Shown here in pieces: positions 4,990 to 5,791 of a stretch of 5,791 nucleotides of DNA (its first letter is position 1; every line of letters starts with the position of its first letter). This stretch comes from a bacterium. Lineage in GTDB: Bacteria; Auribacterota; JABMQX01. The stretch covers positions 1 to 5,791 of the forward strand of contig JABMQX010000726.1 in assembly GCA_013203085.1 (NCBI GenBank), in the 5' to 3' direction. The notes below the pieces were generated by a model. That model worked only from the letters and a program-made list of their open reading frames with translations, had not been told where the DNA came from and searched no databases. The position numbers were made by a program, and so were the translations under genes.

Positions 4990-5546
4990 TCTGCTTGGAC
5001 GAGTTCGGTCCCTTGGAGATCCGTCCCCAACCAGGGCACCAGTGGTCCTTCGTGGGAAAGCCCGCAAAGCGTCGGGCGACTTACCGCCGACTCCATGGAG
5101 TGCGAAATGTCCATGCAGCTCTCGACCTGAAGGACAACGTCCTTCTGGCACACAACAAGACCCGAAAAAGGACGCGAGAGCATTTTGCCTTCCTCAAGTA
5201 CCTCCGACGGCGGTATCCGCTCAAAGAGAGGCTTTACATTATCGAGGACAACCTCTCGACGCACCACAACAAAACCATCAAGAAATGGGCCGGGAAAAAT
5301 CGGGTGAGCTTGGTCTTCACACCGACCAACGCCTCATGGCTCAACCATATCGAGTGCCATTTTGCACCCTTGAAAGAGTTTGTGATCTCGGGCTCCGACT
5401 ACAACGATCACCAACAACTCGCTGCAGCGATCAGACACTACCTACGATGGAGGAACGCAAACGCCAAGGCGCTCAACCTCGTTGCCCCTAAGAAGAAATC
5501 CAAACATGAGAAAAAACCGGAATACATTAAACGCATACGCCACTAG
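4944..5546 (+). CDS. IS630 transposase, second frame (DDE catalytic domain)
   Basis: This frame carries the complete catalytic domain of the transposase (DDE_3 / Tc1-mariner-like), which cuts and joins DNA at the IS ends and inserts into TA. The acidic triad is intact: D in VICLDEFG (codon 4998), D in IIEDNLSTHH (codon 5247) and E in SWLNHIECHF (codon 5352). The last two are separated by 34 residues, the DD34E spacing of this superfamily. It ends in a lysine-rich tail. The frame is open from 4926; TTG 4944 is only a nominal start, with no ribosome binding site. The natural product is probably a 368-residue fusion with the first frame, a normal length for this family; in that fusion the triad is D187, D270 and E305. 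The stop TAG begins exactly at the right IS boundary. Confidence 0.9.
   Translation: MYRQVQKGGPPDARVICLDEFGPLEIRPQPGHQWSFVGKPAKRRATYRRLHGVRNVHAALDLKDNVLLAHNKTRKRTREHFAFLKYLRRRYPLKERLYIIEDNLSTHHNKTIKKWAGKNRVSLVFTPTNASWLNHIECHFAPLKEFVISGSDYNDHQQLAAAIRHYLRWRNANAKALNLVAPKKKSKHEKKPEYIKRIRH
5512..5543 (-). repeat. IS630 right terminal inverted repeat
   Basis: Read inward on the minus strand it aligns with the left end at 19 of 32 positions. It lies wholly inside the transposase coding sequence and encodes the C-terminal KPEYIKRIRH, so here end sequence and protein constrain each other. Confidence 0.6.
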
Positions 5547-5790
5547 GGGCCACAAAACTCGCTACCGCTTCGTTCTCATTAGTTATCTCCACCAGCGGCT
5601 CGCCTCCAACTTGATCCCAGAGGAAACCGATGGCGTTAACGGATTTTGACCCGTCGAGGGTCACCTCATCTCCCGACTCGACGACCTGATCCGGGCCAGC
5701 GTCAGCACCCATGTTGATAGCGAGATCGTCAACCCAATGGTTGTTATTTAAGCCGCCGGTGGCTCCGGTGAAGCCGAAATAAGCGTCGAA
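5527..5790 (-). CDS. Truncated secreted L-type lectin / PKD-REJ domain protein (partial)
   Basis: The frame enters from the right edge and is open throughout. It begins with AYFGFTGATGGLNNNHWVDD, the conserved last strands of a legume-type (L-type) lectin domain. After a short linker comes AGPDQVVESGDEVTLDGSKS and AIGFLWDQVGGEP, then EAVASFVAP, a PKD/REJ-like immunoglobulin fold in which the family usually shows 'AGPDQ...TLDGS...W.Q..G'. The domain is cut at VAP, before its last strands. Codons after 5546 come from the IS end and add only SGVCV before TAA at 5529-5527. The protein is typical of large exported carbohydrate-binding proteins. The start codon, signal peptide and most of the lectin domain lie outside the window. 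The remnant is probably non-functional or unstable; its full architecture cannot be seen. Confidence 0.75.
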   Translation of the reverse strand, partial: FDAYFGFTGATGGLNNNHWVDDLAINMGADAGPDQVVESGDEVTLDGSKSVNAIGFLWDQVGGEPLVEITNENEAVASFVAPSGVCV

Positions 5791-5791
5791 A

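Larger units (their letters stand above)
4322..5543 (+). mobile_element. IS630-family insertion sequence, complete, 1222 bp
   Basis: The element is defined by a two-frame IS630-type transposase and by imperfect terminal inverted repeats. Its left end begins GTGGGGACTTCATTAAATT at 4322; its right end, read inward on the minus strand from 5543, begins GTGGCGTATGCGTTTAATG. The two match at 19 of 32 positions. The right end is followed by TA (5544-5545), the known target dinucleotide of this family. On the left the matching position is TG (4320-4321), so a clean target duplication is not present. The right end cuts a lectin/PKD gene. Ends are inferred from the repeat alignment and could shift by a few bases. 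Confidence 0.75.

Noticed and set aside
4355..5491. 378-residue plus-strand frame over the transposase
   Set aside because: It is rich in serine, arginine and proline and lacks any domain. The other two frames carry the helix-turn-helix and the DDE triad.
1..5791. CRISPR array, toxin-antitoxin pair, retron or other defence system
   Set aside because: No regularly spaced direct repeats, no reverse transcriptase, Cas or paired small genes were seen. The repeats present are hairpin-type and dispersed.

Overview
The window looks like a piece of accessory DNA from an environmental bacterium, most likely of the Planctomycetota-Verrucomicrobiota-Lentisphaerota/Kiritimatiellota group. I base this on two intergenic repeat types that I recall as common in those genomes: hairpins built around 'GGCATCTTGCC' / 'CGGGCG..CGCCCG', and a 'CGCAAAGGCGCA' motif. 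Two secreted beta-sandwich proteins of the kind frequent in those phyla support it. The phylum is inferred, not proven. Only four genes can be supported, and there are two long stretches without one.

Layout. 1-1132: no gene, but rich in repeats. It holds an imperfect palindrome built on GGAT/ATCC words (122-178), two copies of a hairpin repeat (239-338 and 690-787, the second bracketed by inverted copies of a short motif), and a GC-rich double hairpin (893-937). 1133-1161: a good sigma70-type promoter. 1220-2392 (+): a nucleotidyltransferase of the NTP_transf_5 type. 2393-3403: about 1 kb with no convincing gene. 3404-4303 (-): a secreted glycine-rich protein of unknown function. 4322-5543: a complete IS630-family insertion sequence of 1222 bp. 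5527-5790 (-): the remnant of a secreted protein with the end of an L-type lectin domain and a PKD/REJ-like domain. It is cut by the IS on one side and by the window edge on the other.

How the parts relate. The IS is the main event. Its transposase is split between two overlapping frames at a run of eight A, with a strong hairpin just downstream, so the full DDE enzyme would need a -1 ribosomal frameshift, transcriptional slippage, or a repaired deletion. The right end abuts a TA that also supplies the first two bases of the transposase stop codon. The left end is flanked by TG rather than TA, and the lectin gene does not resume on that side, which points to later change or rearrangement at the insertion site. 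The left IS end carries a well-spaced outward promoter aimed at the secreted-protein gene, so the IS may now drive that gene. The nucleotidyltransferase appears to be a stand-alone gene. I see no CRISPR array, tRNA, rRNA or recognisable multi-gene defence or biosynthetic system.
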